From: Bordetella parapertussis
Lineage (GTDB): Bacteria; Pseudomonadota; Gammaproteobacteria; Burkholderiales; Casimicrobiaceae
Length of the DNA: 64,000 bases
Assembly: GCA_943331295.2 (NCBI GenBank)
Contig: CALQLA020000009.1
Location: forward strand, 1-64,000
Reading direction: 5' to 3'
In this document: piece after piece, positions 1 to 10,036 of the stretch
Layout of the letters: the number at the start of each line of letters is the position of its first letter
Numbering within the stretch: position 1 is the first letter of the stretch
Notes under the pieces: generated by a model
Told to the model about the DNA's origin: nothing
Databases searched by the model: none
Seen by the model: only the letters and a program-made list of their open reading frames with translations
Program-made: the position numbers and the translations under genes

Positions 1-24
1 GAGGTTCATCGTCATGTTGTCCAT
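1..24 (-). CDS. Possible start of a further phn-operon gene, cut by window edge
   Basis: An ATG on the minus strand lies 13 bases downstream of the phnA stop, and eight codons (reading MDNMTMNL) run off the window edge. The spacing would suit the next gene of a phnR-phnA operon. In bacteria that use the PhnW-PhnY-PhnA route, phnY (phosphonoacetaldehyde dehydrogenase) is the expected neighbour and is not found elsewhere in this window. Eight residues cannot identify a product, and no strong ribosome binding site is visible, so this is only a pointer to what may lie outside. Confidence 0.25.
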
Positions 25-37
25 CGGTCGGCGTCCG

Positions 38-2127
<2,090 letters not shown>

Positions 2128-2153
2128 ATTGCGTATTTGACTGCGCTCGGTGT

Positions 2154-2169
2154 AGATTGTCAACAATCT
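2154..2169. promoter_or_regulatory. Palindromic putative PhnR operator with overlapping promoter
   Basis: AGATTGT-CA-ACAATCT is a perfect 7-base inverted repeat with a 2-base centre, just upstream of phnR and in the divergent region before phnSTUW. FadR-type GntR proteins commonly bind short TNGT...ACNA palindromes, so it is a natural operator candidate. Read on the minus strand the site contains TTGACA, a consensus -35, followed after 18 bases by CAAATA, a weak -10 about ten bases before the phnR ATG. That suggests an autoregulated and nearly leaderless phnR transcript. The assignment is inferred from symmetry and position only. Confidence 0.5.
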
Positions 2170-2478
2170 GCAAAGCAACGCAGCAAGCCCGGGACATTGC
2201 GGCAGCGTCCCGGCGTGAGCACATGCCGGGGGAGGGGAAGCGCCCGCGCCGGGAGGGGGTCATCGGCGTGTCATCCGGCGCTGCGACAATGCGCGGCGGA
2301 AGCCCGGTCGCGCCGGGCGCCGTTATCGGTTGCCGCGGGCCGGAGGCGAGGGTACGATTCCCGCAATCCTGCGACGAACGAAGGTCGCGGCAAGGGGCTG
2401 CACGCGAAGGCCTCCCCGCCGCGGCGATGTGACGGACACGGCTTTACCAATGCAACCACCCACCCAAGGAGCGAGCAC
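2170..2478. other. Long leader/intergenic region before phnS
   Basis: About 310 bases separate the putative operator from the phnS ATG. I see no protein of recognisable family here and no convincing terminator. The stretch probably carries the phnSTUW promoter and leader. A strong ribosome binding site (AAGGAG, 2466-2471) lies eight bases before the phnS start. Confidence 0.5.
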
Positions 2479-3522
2479 ATGAAACGCAACACTGGAACCT
2501 GGCGGCGGGCGATCGCCTGCGCATTGACGGCGGTGGGCATCCTGGCCGCCGGCAGCGTCGCGGCGCAGAAGACCGAGTTGCTCGTCTACACCGCGCTCGA
2601 GACCGACCAGATCAAGGCCTACGAGGAAAGCTTCAAGAAGGCGTACCCGGACATCGACATCAAGTGGGTCCGCGACTCCACCGGCATCATCACCGCGCGC
2701 CTGATCGCCGAGAAGGCGAACCCGCAGGCCGACGTCATCATGGGGCTCGCCGCGACCAGCCTGGTGCTGTTCGACCTCGACGGCATGCTGATCCCGTATG
2801 CGCCGAAGAACCTCGCCGCCATCTCGCCGCAGTACCGCGACGCGAAGAACCCGCCGGCCTGGTTCGGCATGGATGTCTGGGGTGCCACGGTCTGCTTCAA
2901 CACGGTCGAGGGCGCAAAACAGAACCTGCCGAAGCCCGAATCGTGGATGGACCTCACCAAGCCGGTCTACAAGGGCAAGATCGTGATGCCGAACCCGGCC
3001 TCGTCGGGCACGGGCTACCTCGACGTCGCGGCCTGGCTGCAGACGATGGGCGAGGAAGCCGGCTGGAAGTTCATGGACGGCCTGCACCAGAACATCGCGC
3101 AGTACACGCACTCGGGCAGCAAGCCCTGCGTGCAGGCGGGCAGCGGCGAATTCCCGATCGGCATCTCGTTCGAGTACCGCGCCAACACGATCAAGGCGAA
3201 GGGCGGCCCGATCGACCTCATCTTCCCGAAGGAAGGCCTGGGCTGGGACCTCGAGGCGGTCGGCATCATGAAGACCACCAAGAAGCTCGACGCGGCGAAG
3301 AAATTCGCCGACTGGTCGTCGTCGAAGGAAGCCAACGAGCTCTACGCCAACAACTACGCGATCGTCGCCATCCCCGGCATCGCGAAGGCGCTGCCCAACG
3401 TTCCGGCCGACTACGAGAAGCGCCTGGTGAAGAACGACTTCGCCTGGGCCGCGAAGAACCGCGAGCGCATCCTCGCCGAGTGGACCAAGCGCTACGACTC
3501 GAAGTCCGAGCCGAAGAAATAG
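2479..3522 (+). CDS. phnS: 2-aminoethylphosphonate ABC transporter, solute-binding protein PhnS
   Basis: This 347-residue periplasmic binding protein should capture 2-aminoethylphosphonate for the PhnTU importer. It has a classical signal peptide (basic MKRNTGTWRR, hydrophobic stretch, likely cleavage after GSVAA near residue 29) followed by a type 2 solute-binding fold like iron-binding FbpA proteins (TELLVYTALE, TGIITARLIAEKANPQADV, NPASSGTGYLDV). The open frame extends far upstream, but ATG 2479 is the start because it sits behind AAGGAG and begins the signal peptide. It opens a plus-strand unit phnS-phnT-phnU-phnW. The neighbouring phnW and phnA decide the ligand; FbpA-like folds alone would also allow iron or other anions. 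Confidence 0.88.
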   Translation: MKRNTGTWRRAIACALTAVGILAAGSVAAQKTELLVYTALETDQIKAYEESFKKAYPDIDIKWVRDSTGIITARLIAEKANPQADVIMGLAATSLVLFDLDGMLIPYAPKNLAAISPQYRDAKNPPAWFGMDVWGATVCFNTVEGAKQNLPKPESWMDLTKPVYKGKIVMPNPASSGTGYLDVAAWLQTMGEEAGWKFMDGLHQNIAQYTHSGSKPCVQAGSGEFPIGISFEYRANTIKAKGGPIDLIFPKEGLGWDLEAVGIMKTTKKLDAAKKFADWSSSKEANELYANNYAIVAIPGIAKALPNVPADYEKRLVKNDFAWAAKNRERILAEWTKRYDSKSEPKK

Positions 3523-3593
3523 CCATCCCATCCCACGCCGCGCCCCGCGCCTGGCGCAGGGGCGGCGTGCGATCGAACGGAGATCAGGAAACG

Positions 3594-4673
3594 GTGGCGT
3601 CCGTTGAACATTTTCTCGAGCTTGGGCGGGTCCGGAAGACGTTCGGACGCTTCGAGGCGCTGAAGGACATCTCGCTGTCGGTCGTGCGCGGGGAACTGAT
3701 GGTGTTCCTCGGGCCCTCCGGCTGCGGCAAGACCACGCTGCTGCGGATCATCGCCGGGCTGGAGCCGCAGGACAGCGGCACCATCGTGCAGGACGGCCGC
3801 GACGTGTCGCGGCTGCCTGCGATCAAGCGCGACTACGGGATCGTCTTCCAGTCCTATGCGCTGTTTCCGAACCTGACGATCTACGACAACGTGGCCTACG
3901 GCCTCGTCAACCGGCGCGAAGGCCGCGCGGCGATCAGGAAGCGCGTCGACGAGCTGCTGGCGCTGGTGGGCCTGCCGTCGTCCGGCGCGAAGTACCCGGG
4001 ACAGCTTTCGGGCGGCCAGCAGCAGCGGATCGCGCTGGCGCGGGCGCTGGCCCCCGCGCCGGGGCTCCTGCTGCTCGACGAGCCGCTGTCCGCGCTCGAC
4101 GCGATCGAGCGGGTGCGGCTGCGCGGCGAGATCCGCGCGCTGCAGCAGCGTCTGGGCGTCACGACCATCATGGTCACCCACGACCAGGAAGAAGCGCTGT
4201 CGATGGCGGACCGGATCGTGGTCATGAACCACGGCAGCATCGACCAGGTGGGAACGCCGCGCGAAGTCTACGAGACGCCCGCCACGCCGTTCGTCGCCGA
4301 CTTCATCGGCAAGGTCAACGTGCTCGCCGCCACCAGCGAAGGCGGCGGGCGATTCACCGCCGCCGGGGTGTCGCTCGACGTCGCGCGGCCGGACGTCGCG
4401 CCGGGCACCGCAGTCAAGCTCTACCTGCGGCCGGAGGACATCGCCGTCGGCACCAACGGCGCGCTCGCGGGCGCCCCCAATGCGGTTGCCGGCAGGGTGG
4501 CGAAGGTCGAGTTCCTCGGCGCGTTCTGCATGGTCGGCATCACCATCGGCGCCGGCGACGCGCTGCCGCTCACGGCGAACGTGCCGCGGCAGCAGGTCGA
4601 CGCGGGGGGCTTCGATCCGGGCGCCGCGGTGACCGTGAGCATGCCGCCCTCGGCGATGCGCATCCTCGGCTAG
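3594..4673 (+). CDS. phnT: 2-aminoethylphosphonate ABC transporter ATPase PhnT
   Basis: This 359-residue cytoplasmic ATPase energises phosphonate import. It carries Walker A GPSGCGKTT (residues 40-48), the Q-loop in IVFQSYALFP, signature LSGGQQQ (from 138), Walker B LLLLDEP, D-loop SALD and H-loop TIMVTHDQEEA, followed by a C-terminal TOBE-type regulatory region (KLYLRPEDIAVG). The frame is open far upstream through phnS, but GTG 3594 is the natural start: it follows AGGA and gives the usual short N-terminus before the first beta strand. It lies 71 bases after phnS and six bases before phnU in the same reading frame, so the three are surely co-transcribed. Confidence 0.88.
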   Translation: MASVEHFLELGRVRKTFGRFEALKDISLSVVRGELMVFLGPSGCGKTTLLRIIAGLEPQDSGTIVQDGRDVSRLPAIKRDYGIVFQSYALFPNLTIYDNVAYGLVNRREGRAAIRKRVDELLALVGLPSSGAKYPGQLSGGQQQRIALARALAPAPGLLLLDEPLSALDAIERVRLRGEIRALQQRLGVTTIMVTHDQEEALSMADRIVVMNHGSIDQVGTPREVYETPATPFVADFIGKVNVLAATSEGGGRFTAAGVSLDVARPDVAPGTAVKLYLRPEDIAVGTNGALAGAPNAVAGRVAKVEFLGAFCMVGITIGAGDALPLTANVPRQQVDAGGFDPGAAVTVSMPPSAMRILG

Positions 4674-4679
4674 CGCCCC

Positions 4680-6404
4680 TTGGCAACCAGCGCGGCCACG
4701 CTCTTTCCCGCTCCCGCACCGGCGGTGAAGCCGCTCGTGCACTGGCAGGACCGGCTGGCGCAGGGCCTGCTGGTGGCGGGCTGCCTCGTGCTCGCGCTGT
4801 TCCTCCTGGCGCCGCTGGGCGCGATCCTCGTGAAGAGCCTGCAGGACAGGAGCGGTGCCTTCGTCGGCCTGCTGCAGTTCCGCGAGTACTTCGGCACCCC
4901 GGCGCTCAACCAGTCGATCTGGAACACGCTGTGGGTCGCGCTCGCGGTCACCGGGATCACCGTGCCGCTCGCGTTCGTCTACGCCTATGCGCTGACGCGC
5001 TCGTGCATGCCGGGGCGGATGGCGTTCCGTGTCGTTGCGCTGACCCCGATCCTGGCGCCGTCGCTGCTGGCGGCGATCTCGTTCATCCAGTGGTTCGGCA
5101 ACCAGGGGCTGCTCAAGTTCCTGCTGGGCGGCAATTCCGTCTACGGCCCGATCGGCATCATCATCAGCGCCGTCTACGCGACGTTCCCGCACGCGCTGAT
5201 GATCATCCTCACCGCGCTGCTGCTGTCCGACGGCAGGCTCTACGAGGCGGCGGAGTCGCTGCGCACGCCGGCGTGGCGCAAGTTCTTCACGATCACGCTG
5301 CCAGGCGCCAAGTACGGCCTCGTCAGCGCGGCGATGGTCGTCTTCTCGTACACCGTCAGCGACTTCGGCATCCCGAAGCTGATCGGCGGCAAGTTCAACG
5401 TGCTGGCGGTCGACATCTACAAGCAGGTCGTCGGCCAGCAGAACTTCAACAAGGGCGCGGTGGTGAGCTTCGTGCTGCTGATCCCCGTGCTGGTCGCGTT
5501 CATCGTCGACTGGCGGATGCAGGGCCGGCAGCAGGCGCAGTTCTCGGCGCGCGCCGTGCCCTACGTGCCGAGGCCGAGCCGCGGCTTCGATGTCGCCATG
5601 TTCGGGTACTGCCTCGTGATCGCGCTGCTGCTGCTCGCCGTGCTCGGGATGGCGGTGTGGACGTCGCTGATCAAGTTCTGGCCGTACGACCTGTCGCTGT
5701 CGTTCCGGCACTACACGTATGGCCTCGTCGACGGCGGCGTCTTCGACGCCTACGTCAACAGCCTCAGGATGGCCGCGGCGGCGACGCTGGTCGGCACCTT
5801 CATGGTGTTCGGCATCGCCTACCTGCTGGAAAAGACGCGCGGGATGGGGGGAACCAAGGCGGTGGTGCGGCTGCTCGCCGCGATCCCGATGGGCGTGCCG
5901 GGGATGGTGCTGGGCCTGGGCTACATCCTGTTCTTCAACAACCCGGACAACCCGCTCAACGTCCTGTACGGCACGCTGACTATCCTCGTCATCTCGACGG
6001 TCGTCCACTACTACACGTCGAGCCACCTGACCGCGGTGACCGCGCTGAAGGCGCTCGACTCCGAGTTCGAGGCCGTGTCCGCGTCGCTGAAGGTGCCGTT
6101 CTACAAGACGCTCCACCGGGTGACGATCCCCGTGTGCCTGCCGGCGATCCTCGACATCGGCCGCTACATCTTCGTCAACGCGATGGTGACGATCTCCGCC
6201 GTCGTATTCCTGTACGGTCCCAACACCCGGCTCGCGTCGATCGCCGTCCTCGACCTCGACGACGCCGGCGACATCGGCCCCGCGGCGGCGATGGCGACGC
6301 TGATCGTCGTCAGCTCCACGGTGGTATGCGTCGTCTACGCCCTGCTGATCCGCCTGCTGCTGACGCGCACGCAGGCGTGGCGCAACCAGACGACGACAAT
6401 CTAG
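4680..6404 (+). CDS. phnU: 2-aminoethylphosphonate ABC transporter permease PhnU (double-length)
   Basis: This 574-residue inner-membrane permease carries two copies of the transport domain in one chain, like FbpB-type iron permeases. Each half has about six membrane segments and its own EAA loop for docking the ATPase: YEAAESLRTPAWRKFFTITL in the first half and FEAVSASLKVPFYKTLHRVT in the second. A single protein can therefore form the whole pore with a PhnT dimer. The start is uncertain: TTG 4680 follows the phnT stop by six bases in the same frame with no clear ribosome binding site, so translation may be coupled to phnT; GTG 4725 is an alternative. It is followed 17 bases later by phnW. 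Confidence 0.85.
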   Translation: MATSAATLFPAPAPAVKPLVHWQDRLAQGLLVAGCLVLALFLLAPLGAILVKSLQDRSGAFVGLLQFREYFGTPALNQSIWNTLWVALAVTGITVPLAFVYAYALTRSCMPGRMAFRVVALTPILAPSLLAAISFIQWFGNQGLLKFLLGGNSVYGPIGIIISAVYATFPHALMIILTALLLSDGRLYEAAESLRTPAWRKFFTITLPGAKYGLVSAAMVVFSYTVSDFGIPKLIGGKFNVLAVDIYKQVVGQQNFNKGAVVSFVLLIPVLVAFIVDWRMQGRQQAQFSARAVPYVPRPSRGFDVAMFGYCLVIALLLLAVLGMAVWTSLIKFWPYDLSLSFRHYTYGLVDGGVFDAYVNSLRMAAAATLVGTFMVFGIAYLLEKTRGMGGTKAVVRLLAAIPMGVPGMVLGLGYILFFNNPDNPLNVLYGTLTILVISTVVHYYTSSHLTAVTALKALDSEFEAVSASLKVPFYKTLHRVTIPVCLPAILDIGRYIFVNAMVTISAVVFLYGPNTRLASIAVLDLDDAGDIGPAAAMATLIVVSSTVVCVVYALLIRLLLTRTQAWRNQTTTI

Positions 6405-6421
6405 AAACATAGGAAATTCCC

Positions 6422-7567
6422 ATGAGCCTCTTCTCCCGCGACCCGATCCTGCTGACGCCCGGCCCCCTGACCACGTCGCTGCCGACCAAGGCCGCGATGC
6501 TGCGCGACTGGGGCTCGTGGGATTCCTCGTTCAATGCCGTCACCGCCGAGGTTCGCCGGAAGCTCCTCGACATCATCCACGGCCACGACACCCACGTCTG
6601 CGTGCCGATGCAGGGCAGCGGCACGTTCTCGGTCGAGGCCGCGGTGAACACGCTGGTCCCGCGGGACGGCCACCTGCTGGTGCTGACCAACGGCGCGTAC
6701 GGCACGCGGCTCGCGCGGCTCACCAAGATGATGGGCCGCCGGCTGTCGACGTTCGAGACCGCCGAGGACGTGCCCACGACGGCGCAGGACGTCGACCGCC
6801 TGCTCGCCGCCGATCCCTCGATCACGCACGTGGGCCTGATCCACTGCGAGACGTCCACCGGCATCCTGAACCCGCTGCCCGAGATCGCCGCCGTCGTCGC
6901 GCGCCGGGGCAGGAGCCTCATCGTCGACGCGATGAGCTCGTTCGCGGCGCTGCCGATCGACGCGCGGACGATGCCGTTCGACGCGCTGATCGCGGCGTCG
7001 GGCAAGTGCGTCGAAGGCCCGCCCGGAATGGGCTTCGTGTTCGTCCGCCGCAGCGTCCTGGAGAAGTGCGCCGGCAACTCGACGTCGCTGGCGCTCGACC
7101 TCTACGACCAGTGGGCGTACATGGAGAAGACCACGCAGTGGCGCTTCACGCCGCCGACGCACATCGTCGTCGCCTTCAACGCGGCGCTCGACCAGCTGGC
7201 GGCCGAAGGCGGGCAGCCCGCGCGCCTCGCCCGCTACACGAAGAACTGCGAGACGCTGGTGACCGGCATGGCCGCGCTCGGCTTTCGCGTGTTCCTCGCG
7301 CCCGAGATCCAGGCGCCCATCATCCTCACCTTCCACGCGCCGGCCGATCCGCGTTACGCGTTCCAGGATTTCTACGATCGCGTCCGCGACAAGGGCTTCG
7401 TGCTCTATCCCGGCAAGCTGACCCAGGTCGAGACGTTCCGCGTCGGCTGCATCGGCGCGATCGGCCCCGACGAGATGCGCCACGCCGTGAATGCGGTCGG
7501 CGACACGCTGCGCGAGATGGGCATCCGGCAGGTCAGCCCGCAGCCCGCGGCGCGCGCGGTCGCCTAG
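6422..7567 (+). CDS. phnW: 2-aminoethylphosphonate--pyruvate transaminase PhnW
   Basis: This 381-residue PLP enzyme of fold type I moves the amino group of 2-aminoethylphosphonate to pyruvate, giving phosphonoacetaldehyde and alanine. The N-terminus [10 protein letters not shown] is the family hallmark. [10 protein letters not shown] forms the phosphate-binding region, [13 protein letters not shown] holds the PLP aspartate, and Lys195 in [12 protein letters not shown] is the Schiff-base lysine (Lys194 in the Pseudomonas enzyme). ATG 6422 follows AGGA with good spacing, 17 bases after phnU. The product needs PhnX or PhnY next; with PhnA present the PhnY route is more likely, but phnY is not visible in the window. 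Confidence 0.93.
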   Translation: MSLFSRDPILLTPGPLTTSLPTKAAMLRDWGSWDSSFNAVTAEVRRKLLDIIHGHDTHVCVPMQGSGTFSVEAAVNTLVPRDGHLLVLTNGAYGTRLARLTKMMGRRLSTFETAEDVPTTAQDVDRLLAADPSITHVGLIHCETSTGILNPLPEIAAVVARRGRSLIVDAMSSFAALPIDARTMPFDALIAASGKCVEGPPGMGFVFVRRSVLEKCAGNSTSLALDLYDQWAYMEKTTQWRFTPPTHIVVAFNAALDQLAAEGGQPARLARYTKNCETLVTGMAALGFRVFLAPEIQAPIILTFHAPADPRYAFQDFYDRVRDKGFVLYPGKLTQVETFRVGCIGAIGPDEMRHAVNAVGDTLREMGIRQVSPQPAARAVA

Positions 7568-7573
7568 CCGCGC

Positions 7574-7747
7574 AGGAACCGCGGTTCCCGCGGCGTTGAT
7601 CCGCTCGACCGAAAGCTCGCTGGGGCGCGCGCCCTTCAGGATTCGGTCGACGTAGACGGCCACGCGCCGGTACGTCTCCACGTCGCTGGCGCCGTAGGAG
7701 ATCCGCCCGCCGGCCTTTGCTTGGGAGCGCATTGGAAGTTCGGTCAT
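7574..7747 (-). pseudogene. Remnant of an ABC-type solute-binding protein (PF04392-like), C-terminal fragment
   Basis: A minus-strand reading of about 55 codons contains AKAGGRISYGASDVETYRR and VAVYVDRILKGARPSELSVE. This is the characteristic near-C-terminal block of the ABC_sub_bind family, normally continuing into a PTKFELVIN-type segment. That continuation is missing and the frame passes into unrelated sequence, so only a fragment survives. It lies tail-to-tail against phnW with no start codon context of its own. It is a decayed gene piece, not a working protein. Confidence 0.6.
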
Positions 7748-7952
7748 GGCACGCCCATCGCTCGGCGCGCACCGGCCGGCAACGGATTCCGGGCGTCGCC
7801 GTCCCGGCATTGAATTTTCGTGCCCGCAACCTCATCTTGGTGGCAAGAGGCAAGGTTGGACGCATGCCGTCGCCGAGTCACCCGGCCGCGAGGCCCGGCG
7901 TGGGGCGCAGGGCAGTCCGTCCGGAATCTCAAACCAGGCAGCGGGTGTCAAA

Positions 7953-8095
7953 ATGTCCGGAATGCGACCGGCCGCCGTGGCCGGAATGTTCTATCCCGAT
8001 GCGCCGTCGGCGCTGCAGGCCGACCTGCGCGCCTTCATGAGCGAGGCCGCGGCGCGGTTGCCGGCGACGGTGGCGCCGCCCAAGGCGCTGATCGC
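7953..8095 (+). pseudogene. Truncated start of a Memo-like (AmmeMemoRadiSam system protein B) gene
   Basis: From ATG 7953 the first ~47 codons read MRPAAVAGMFYPDAPSALQA and end at PPKALIA, the standard N-terminus of Memo-family AmrB proteins, where PKALI is normally followed by a PHAG-type segment. The Memo reading stops at about 8095 and never resumes. The downstream DNA instead encodes, in another frame, the C-terminus of the system's radical SAM protein. So roughly the first sixth of the gene is left. See the following entry for the other half of this deletion join. Confidence 0.75.
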
Positions 8096-8500
8096 GACTC
8101 CGCCGCTGAACTCGAGGCAATGTGCGCGTGGCTGGTCCGCGAGCTCGGCACCGACGTGCCGATCCACTTCACCGCGTTCCACCCCGACTACAAGATGACG
8201 GACCTGGCGCCGACGCCGGGGGCCTCGCTGGCGCGGGCGCGCGAGATCGCGCTGCGCGCGGGGCTGCGGTTCGTCTACACCGGCAACGTGCACGACCGCA
8301 CGGGCGGGACGACTTTCTGCGCCGGGTGCGGCAAGGCGCTCGTCGTCCGCGACTGGCACGAGATCCTGAGCTACGACCTGACCGCCGAGGGCGACTGCCG
8401 CCACTGCGGCACTGCCCTGGCCGGCCGCTTCGGCGCGTTCGACGGCAGCCGGGGCCGGCGCCGGATTCCCGTGCGCGTGGCGATGGATCCGAGGGCCTGA
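8096..8500 (+). pseudogene. C-terminal remnant of the AmmeMemoRadiSam radical SAM enzyme
   Basis: From about 8096 a different frame encodes DSAAELEAMCAWLVRELG, then TAFHPDYKMTDLAPTPGASL, LRFVYTGNVHD and two paired-cysteine zinc-ribbon-like motifs, FCAGCGKALVVRDW and DCRHCGTALAGRFG. This is the typical last third of the AmmeMemoRadiSam radical SAM protein. The CxxxCxxC cluster motif, the whole SAM barrel and any start codon are gone. An internal deletion seems to have removed the rest of the Memo gene, the AMMECR1 gene and the front of this gene, fusing the ends out of frame. No function is expected. Confidence 0.75.
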
Positions 8501-8518
8501 CGCCCGGGTGCCAGTGGC

Positions 8519-9035
8519 TTACAGGACCGGCGCCCCGCGCGCGACGGCGGTGACCTCGCGGATCGCGTCGGTCACCAGCCGCGGATTGTCGATGTGGATA
8601 TAGTGAGTCGCGTGGGTCGTCGTGACGTGCCTCGCACCGGGAAACTTCGCCGCCAGCTTGTCCTGGGCCGCGAGCTGCGACGCCCACAGCGCACCGGAGA
8701 ATGCCTGCGTCACGAACGGCGGGAAGTTGCCCGTCGCGATCACTTCCGGGGTCAGCAGCCACGTGTCGGCGGAAAGCACGAGGGTCGGGACCCGCGGCGG
8801 CGGTGGCGCGGCGCGCAGCAGCGGTACGACCGCGGCGCTGAACAAGGTCTCTTCCGAACCGGGTGGCCGGCCCTGCAGCGACGGATCGTTCAGCTGCTCG
8901 AAATCGGCGAGCTGCGTTGGCGTGAGGCCGTCGCCCAGGTCTTCGCTCAGGCCGTCGGCGAAGACGAGCGCGGCGACGTCGGCGGGGTGGTCGGCGGCGT
9001 AGAGCCGGACGATCGGCCCGCCGCGCGCCTGTCCC
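8519..9035 (-). pseudogene. Headless alpha/beta-hydrolase (C-terminal part only)
   Basis: A continuous minus-strand frame without a usable start reads GGPIVRLYAADHPADVAALV, FADGLSEDLGDGLTPTQLAD, a lid-like stretch, VPTLVLSADTWLLTPEVIA and HATHYIHIDNPRLVTDAIRE before its stop. The order matches the second half of an alpha/beta-hydrolase: the helix after the nucleophile elbow, the acid strand and the catalytic histidine loop. The strand with the catalytic GxSxG serine and all sequence before it are missing. The fragment starts immediately downstream of the Nudix gene's stop, so a deletion probably removed its 5' half. Confidence 0.7.
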
Positions 9036-9056
9036 GCGCCTGCGTCGAAGCGCGGG

Positions 9057-9971
9057 TCACGCCGGAACCGGGCCGACGTGCAGCGCGGGATGGCGCAGCG
9101 CTTCGAGCGCGACGTAGGCGGGCGCGTCGGCGGCGACGCAGCCGTGGCGGATCAGGCAGTCGGCGATCACGAGGCTGGCGTCGACCGTCACCCTGTCGCG
9201 GCCTTCCGTGTTGGCGGCGAGCGCCGCGGCTGCCTGCAGCGTCACCAGGCGATGCTCGACCACCTCGCCGTCCATCGCCGTCGGCGTCCAGTCCGGCGGC
9301 AGGTCGAGGTCGTAGGCGAAGATCGTCTCGCGCTGGATGCCGTCGGGCGCTTCGCGGCAGATGTGCAGCGCACCGACCGGCCGGGCCTGCGCTGCGAGCG
9401 CGGCGGTGATGCCCGCTTCCTCCTGCGACTCCTTGACGACTGTCTGCGCCACGCCGCTGCCGGCGGCGATGCCGCCGCCGACGAGGTTGTCGAGCATGTC
9501 CGGGTCGATCGCCTTCTGCGGGCTGCGCCGCGCGATCCACATCGCGGTGCCGCCGTCGCCATACACGAGGCCGTTCACGTGCGCGGCATAGGTGTGGATG
9601 CCGAAATAGCGCGCCGCCGCGCGCTCCAGCAGGAAGAGCGGCGGGGCGCCGAACCCCGCGCCGACCGCATAGCGCTCGCCGCGCCACGGGCTCAACTGCC
9701 CGGCGTCGGCCAGCGCCTGCGCGACCCGTTCCACGGCGGCGCTCCGCGCGTCCGCGGTGTCGAGCTGCGGCGCAAAGCGGATTGCGTCCGCCGTCACGAC
9801 GAAGACCTCGGGATGCGCGGCAAGCCGCGACGCGCGCTCATCGTCGAGCCAGCCGACGGGCAGGGCGCCGGCCACGAGGGGCCGGTAGCGCCCCGGCGGC
9901 GGCGCGAGCGCGGGTGCCAGCCGCGCGTGAATTGCCGCTACAATCGCGTTTGCAATCACGGGGTGGCGCAT
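9057..9971 (-). CDS. DUF4743-Nudix hydrolase (thiamine-pyrophosphate-type Nudix family)
   Basis: This 304-residue cytosolic protein combines an N-terminal DUF4743-type region (VAGALPVGWLDDERASRLAA) with a C-terminal Nudix domain, as in the Nudix half of yeast Tnr3/YJR142W, which hydrolyses oxidised thiamine diphosphates. Family marks are FGIHTYAAHVNGLVYGD, MWIARRSPQKAIDPDMLDN and the Nudix box starting GGGIAAG and ending VVKESQEEAGI. The box is slightly atypical: lysine replaces the usual arginine and the early glutamate is missing, though the EE metal pair is kept. ATG 9971 is the only sensible start. The gene is divergent from folD across 65 bases. The substrate is inferred from family only. 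Confidence 0.8.
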   Translation of the reverse strand: MRHPVIANAIVAAIHARLAPALAPPPGRYRPLVAGALPVGWLDDERASRLAAHPEVFVVTADAIRFAPQLDTADARSAAVERVAQALADAGQLSPWRGERYAVGAGFGAPPLFLLERAAARYFGIHTYAAHVNGLVYGDGGTAMWIARRSPQKAIDPDMLDNLVGGGIAAGSGVAQTVVKESQEEAGITAALAAQARPVGALHICREAPDGIQRETIFAYDLDLPPDWTPTAMDGEVVEHRLVTLQAAAALAANTEGRDRVTVDASLVIADCLIRHGCVAADAPAYVALEALRHPALHVGPVPA

Positions 9972-9980
9972 CGGGCCATT

Positions 9981-10003
9981 GTAGCCCGGTAGCCCGGTAG
10001 CCC
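9981..10003. repeat. Triple GTAGCCCG octamer
   Basis: GTAGCCCG occurs twice in tandem, followed by a third GTAGCCCC, in the 65-base gap between the divergent Nudix gene and folD. The octamer equals the outer end of the ~90-bp inverted-repeat elements at 14383, 33777 and 40448. It may be a remnant of such an element or an independent slippage product. Confidence 0.55.
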
Positions 10004-10036
10004 CCGGCCATCCTGTCCAACCCTCGCCTTCCTCCC

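Noticed and set aside
3492-6410. 972-codon minus-strand open frame opposite phnT/phnU
   Set aside because: It is antisense to genes with clear family motifs and its product is a low-complexity Arg/His/Asp-rich string, as expected from GC-rich shadow frames.
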